Source: Dehalococcoidales bacterium
GTDB lineage: Bacteria; Chloroflexota; Dehalococcoidia; Dehalococcoidales; JAQTVP01
NCBI GenBank assembly: GCA_028707015.1
Contig: JAQTVP010000064.1
Location: 1-8,657 of the forward strand
DNA length: 8,657 nucleotides
Direction: 5' to 3'
In this document: positions 6,105 to 8,657 of the stretch, piece after piece
How the letters are laid out: each line of letters begins with the position of its first letter
How positions within the stretch are numbered: position 1 is the stretch's first letter
The notes under the pieces: model-generated
What the model was told of the DNA's origin: nothing
What the model saw: the letters and a program-made list of their open reading frames with translations, nothing else
The model's database searches: none
Program-made: the position numbers and the translations under genes

Positions 6105-6536
6105 TTGCCTACTGTTAATCAGCTTGTCCGTAATGGGCGAAAAAAAGTTAATAAAAAAGGTAACACACCTGCACTAGGTTTTACCTATAATGCTTTAAAG
6201 AATAGGCTGGTAAAGGGGAAAGGGTCTCCGCAGAAACGTGGAGTTTGCGTACAGGTGAAGACTACTACTCCCAAAAAACCTAATTCAGCATTACGGAAAA
6301 TAGCCAGAGTAAGGTTAACAAACCAGATGGAAGTAACTGCTTATATTCCGGGTGAAGGGCATGAATTACAGGAACACTCGGTAGTTCTCATCCGTGGGGG
6401 GCGAGTGAAGGATTTGCCTGGCGTTCGATATCATATTGTCCGGGGGGCGCTGGATACTACCGGAGTAGAAGGTCGTAAACAGGGTCGTAGTAAGTATGGA
6501 GCAAAAAAAGCCAGAACTACGGCTGGACGTGAGTAA
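6105..6536 (+). CDS. rpsL: 30S ribosomal protein S12
   Basis: S12 lies at the decoding centre of the 30S subunit and is the first gene of the str operon. The 143-residue product has the N-terminal MPTVNQLVRNGRKK, SPQKRGVC (41-48), TTTPKKPNSALRK (53-65), the GGRVKDLPGVRYH loop (98-110) and RKQGRSKYGAKK near the end. The lysine of KPNS and the loop residues linked to streptomycin resistance look wild type, and D103 is the residue methylthiolated in many bacteria. It is longer than the 124-residue E. coli protein, mainly because of an insert at about 25-40 between TPAL and SPQKR. Inserts at this point are known from Bacillus-type S12. The start is TTG, fixed by AGGAGG upstream. Odd: residue 87 is Glu where the GHNLQEHS motif normally has Asn. 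rpsG follows after 14 nt. Confidence 0.97.
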   Translation: MPTVNQLVRNGRKKVNKKGNTPALGFTYNALKNRLVKGKGSPQKRGVCVQVKTTTPKKPNSALRKIARVRLTNQMEVTAYIPGEGHELQEHSVVLIRGGRVKDLPGVRYHIVRGALDTTGVEGRKQGRSKYGAKKARTTAGRE

Positions 6537-6550
6537 ATTAGGGGGATAAA

Positions 6551-7021
6551 ATGCCAAGACGAGCGGCAGCTGTAAGAAAAATAATTAATCCCGATGCTAA
6601 GTATAATAACGTAACCGTGTCCATTTTGATTAATAGAATTATGAAATGCGGTAAAAAAAGTACTGCGGAGAGGGTTGTATATGGTGCTTTAGATCTTGCA
6701 GAGAAGCAAGAATCAAAAGCAGCGGTTACTGTTTTAGAGCAGGCAATAAAAAATGTTACCCCCTTGTTGGAAGTTAAATCACGGCGTATTGGGGGTGCTA
6801 GCTATCAGGTGCCGTTAGAGGTAAGAACAACCCGTGGCATGTCCCTGGCGATGCGTTGGCTGACGAATGCAGCTAGAGCCAGGTCGGGGCAATCTATGAT
6901 GGAAAAATTAGCGGCTGAGATTAGTGCTGCTGCTAATAATCAAGGGGCAGCTATAAAAAGACGTGAGGATACTCATAGAATGGCTGAGGCTAATAGAGCC
7001 TTTGCTCATTTTAAGTGGTAA
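6551..7021 (+). CDS. rpsG: 30S ribosomal protein S7
   Basis: S7 is a primary 16S rRNA binder that nucleates assembly of the 30S head and contacts the E site. The product has the usual 156 residues. Seen are MPRRAAAVRK at the start, NPDAKYNNVTVSILINRIM (13-31), GKKSTAERVVYGAL (34-47), EVKSRRIGGASYQVPLEVR (74-92) and the C-terminal KREDTHRMAEANRAFAHFKW (137-156), all family hallmarks. The ATG is preceded by GGGGG (6541-6545), 5 nt away. The gap after rpsL is only 14 nt, so the two are surely co-transcribed. In E. coli S7 represses translation through the S12-S7 intergenic RNA; a 14-nt gap is too short for a structure of that kind, so any feedback site would have to be elsewhere, for example in the leader. 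That last point is inference. Confidence 0.97.
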   Translation: MPRRAAAVRKIINPDAKYNNVTVSILINRIMKCGKKSTAERVVYGALDLAEKQESKAAVTVLEQAIKNVTPLLEVKSRRIGGASYQVPLEVRTTRGMSLAMRWLTNAARARSGQSMMEKLAAEISAAANNQGAAIKRREDTHRMAEANRAFAHFKW

Positions 7022-7098
7022 GGGGTTTAAAAATTACTAGTACGAATATTATTGGAAAAAGCCCAGAATTAATAAAGGCTCAAACGAAGGATAAGGTT

Positions 7099-8657
7099 AT
7101 GCCTAGGAATTACCCGTTGGGTAAAATAAGGAATATTGGTATTATCGCTCATATTGATGCTGGTAAAACCACTATTACTGAACGAATACTTTTCTACACT
7201 GGCCGTACTTATAAGATTGGTGAAGTGCATGAAGGTACCGCAGTGATGGATTGGATGGAACAGGAAAGAGAGCGGGCTATCACAATAACAGCTGCGGCTA
7301 CTACTTGTTATTGGCATGAGCATCGTATCAATATTATTGATACACCAGGGCACGTGGATTTTACTGCCGAGGTGGAGCGGTGCCTCAGGGTGCTGGATGG
7401 GGGTGTCGTAGTTTTTGATGCAGTGGCTGGGGTTGAGGCTCAATCGGAAACAGTATGGCGGCAGGCTAATAAATATAGTGTTCCCAGAATTTGTATTATA
7501 AATAAAATGGATCGAACCGGTGCTAATCTGAAACGTACCATTGCTATGATGGAAGATAGATTGCATGCTAATACTTTACTAATTCAATTACCCATAAGTA
7601 CAAAAGATTCATTTGATGGTATTATTGACTTAATTGAGAATAAGGCGTGGTACTATGATGGTAACCCGGATTCTGAACCAAAGGAAGGAGCTGTTCCTGA
7701 ATCAGAACGGGATTTGTGTATAAAAGCGCGTGAAACGTTGATTGAAAAATTAGCTGAAGCAGATGACCAGATTATGGAAAACTATGTTAGTGGTAATAAT
7801 ATTAGTGCCATTGATTTAAAGTTGGCCTTAAGACGAGTCACTCTGGCTAATAAAGGGGTGCCGATTCTTTGTGGTACTGCACTGAAAAATAAATGTATCC
7901 AGCCGCTACTTGATGCTATCATTGATTACCTTCCTTCTCCATTAGATATGCCGCCGGTCAAAGCTGTTACAGTTAAGGGGGGAACTGATGTTGTTAGATT
8001 GGCTAGTGATGATGAGCCCTTTACTGCATTGGCCTTTAAAGTAGTTTCAGATCCCTTTATGGGTCGGCTGGTCTATTTCAGGGTGTATTCGGGGAAAGTG
8101 GTGGCAAGAACTGAAATATTTAACTCAACTCGAAGTAAAAGAGAGCGTATTGGGCGATTGTTGTTAATGCATGCCAGTCATCGTGAGGAAATAGATGAAG
8201 CTGACACAGGAGCAATAGTAGCTACAATAGGTCTTAAAGATACTTTTACTGGTGATACTTTGTGTGACCGCTCGCATCCGATATTGCTTGATACTATCCG
8301 TTTCCCGGAACCGGTAATATCAGTTGCTATTGAACCTAAAACCAGAGCTGACCAGGAAAAGATGGAGGAAGCTTTACAGAGATTAACTGTGGAGGATCCT
8401 ACCTTTAAAGTAAATTACAATGAGGAAACGGGGCAGACTATTATTTCGGGTATGGGAGAGCTTCACCTGGAAGTCATAACCAGTAGATTACTTAGTGAAT
8501 TTATGGTCGGGGCGAAAGTGGGTAAACCGCGAGTTGCCTATAAGCAGACTATTACGATACCAGTGAAAGCTGAGGGAAAATTTGTTCGGCAATCGGGTGG
8601 ACATGGGCAATATGGTCATGTCCGGTTGGAATGAGAGCCGTCAGAGCCGGGTAGTGG
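7099..8657 (+). CDS. fusA: Elongation factor G, 3'-truncated by the window and carrying an in-frame TGA
   Basis: EF-G is the GTPase that drives translocation and, with RRF, ribosome recycling. The G domain shows AHIDAGKT (17-24), switch I as RAITI (59-63; normally RGITI), DTPGHVDFT (81-89), NKMD (135-138) and GTALK (259-263). Domain II follows from about 300, domain III carries GMGELHLEV (451-459), and domain IV begins near 480 with KFVRQSGGHGQYGHV (494-508). ATG 7099 is preceded by GAAGGA (7086-7091), 7 nt away. GTG 7015 in frame would overlap rpsG and add 28 non-family residues, so it was not used. A TGA at codon 512 (8632-8634) interrupts the frame. The next eight codons read EPSEPGSG, as EF-G should, so only one codon seems wrong. 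EF-G usually has about 690-700 residues; the rest lies beyond the window. The gap after rpsG is 77 nt. Confidence 0.93.
8632..8634 (+). other. In-frame TGA within EF-G domain IV
   Basis: The TGA sits between GHVRLE and EPSEPGSG, where EF-G proteins have a single residue, usually hydrophobic, in the LExEP stretch. Homology continues in the same frame on both sides, which argues for a single-codon nonsense change or a base error and against a frameshift. It lies 23 bases from the window end, where assembly error is likely if this is a contig end. Confidence 0.85.

Noticed and set aside
7015..7098. Upstream GTG start for fusA
   Set aside because: It overlaps the end of rpsG, adds 28 residues unlike EF-G and lacks an SD. 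ATG 7099 has GAAGGA at 7 nt and gives MPRNYPLGKIRNIG, a normal EF-G start.
8632..8657. Selenocysteine insertion at the fusA TGA
   Set aside because: EF-G is not a known selenoprotein and the position is not catalytic. Too little downstream sequence remains to judge a SECIS hairpin.

Overview
The window is a bacterial chromosomal segment of moderate, somewhat AT-rich composition (judged by eye, not counted). It carries eight protein-coding genes and no RNA gene, insertion sequence, CRISPR array or phage gene that I can recognise. Bacterial-type CoaE, RarA, S12, S7 and EF-G, together with clear Shine-Dalgarno (SD) sequences, establish Bacteria. The AmmeMemoRadiSam genes and an S12 with an inserted segment after the N-terminal arm suggest an anaerobic lineage such as Dehalococcoidia (Chloroflexota) or a Clostridia-like Firmicute. 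I hold this placement with low confidence.

Layout. Positions 3-611 (minus strand) hold coaE, which makes coenzyme A. A roughly 118-bp divergent spacer separates it from a plus-strand group. That group is amrS, the radical SAM enzyme of the AmmeMemoRadiSam trio, overlapping by 8 bp a single fused gene for the Memo-like (AmrB) and AMMECR1-like (AmrA) proteins. A Cys/His-rich DUF5714-type protein of unknown function follows after 65 nt. Next come rarA (replication-fork maintenance ATPase) and an alpha/beta hydrolase that overlaps the rarA stop codon. A 235-bp regulatory gap at 5870-6104 contains a good sigma70-type promoter and two hairpins. It leads into the str operon: rpsL (S12), rpsG (S7) and fusA (EF-G).

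Working together. AmrS, AmrB and AmrA form a widespread conserved module whose chemistry I do not regard as settled. Here all three functions are encoded in two overlapping genes. The fused gene keeps an SD-like sequence and two ATGs exactly at the domain junction, so a free AmrA might also be made. The DUF5714-type protein is a candidate accessory factor by position only. The str operon supplies two 30S proteins and the translocase.

Most notable anomalies. fusA has an in-frame TGA at 8632-8634, and EF-G homology continues in the same frame to the end of the window 23 bases later. Its switch-I motif reads RAITI instead of RGITI. S12 has Glu in place of the usual Asn in its GHNLQEHS motif. rpsL and the hydrolase most likely start at TTG. 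No clearly new defence or mobile system was found; the least characterised content is the AmmeMemoRadiSam plus DUF5714 segment.
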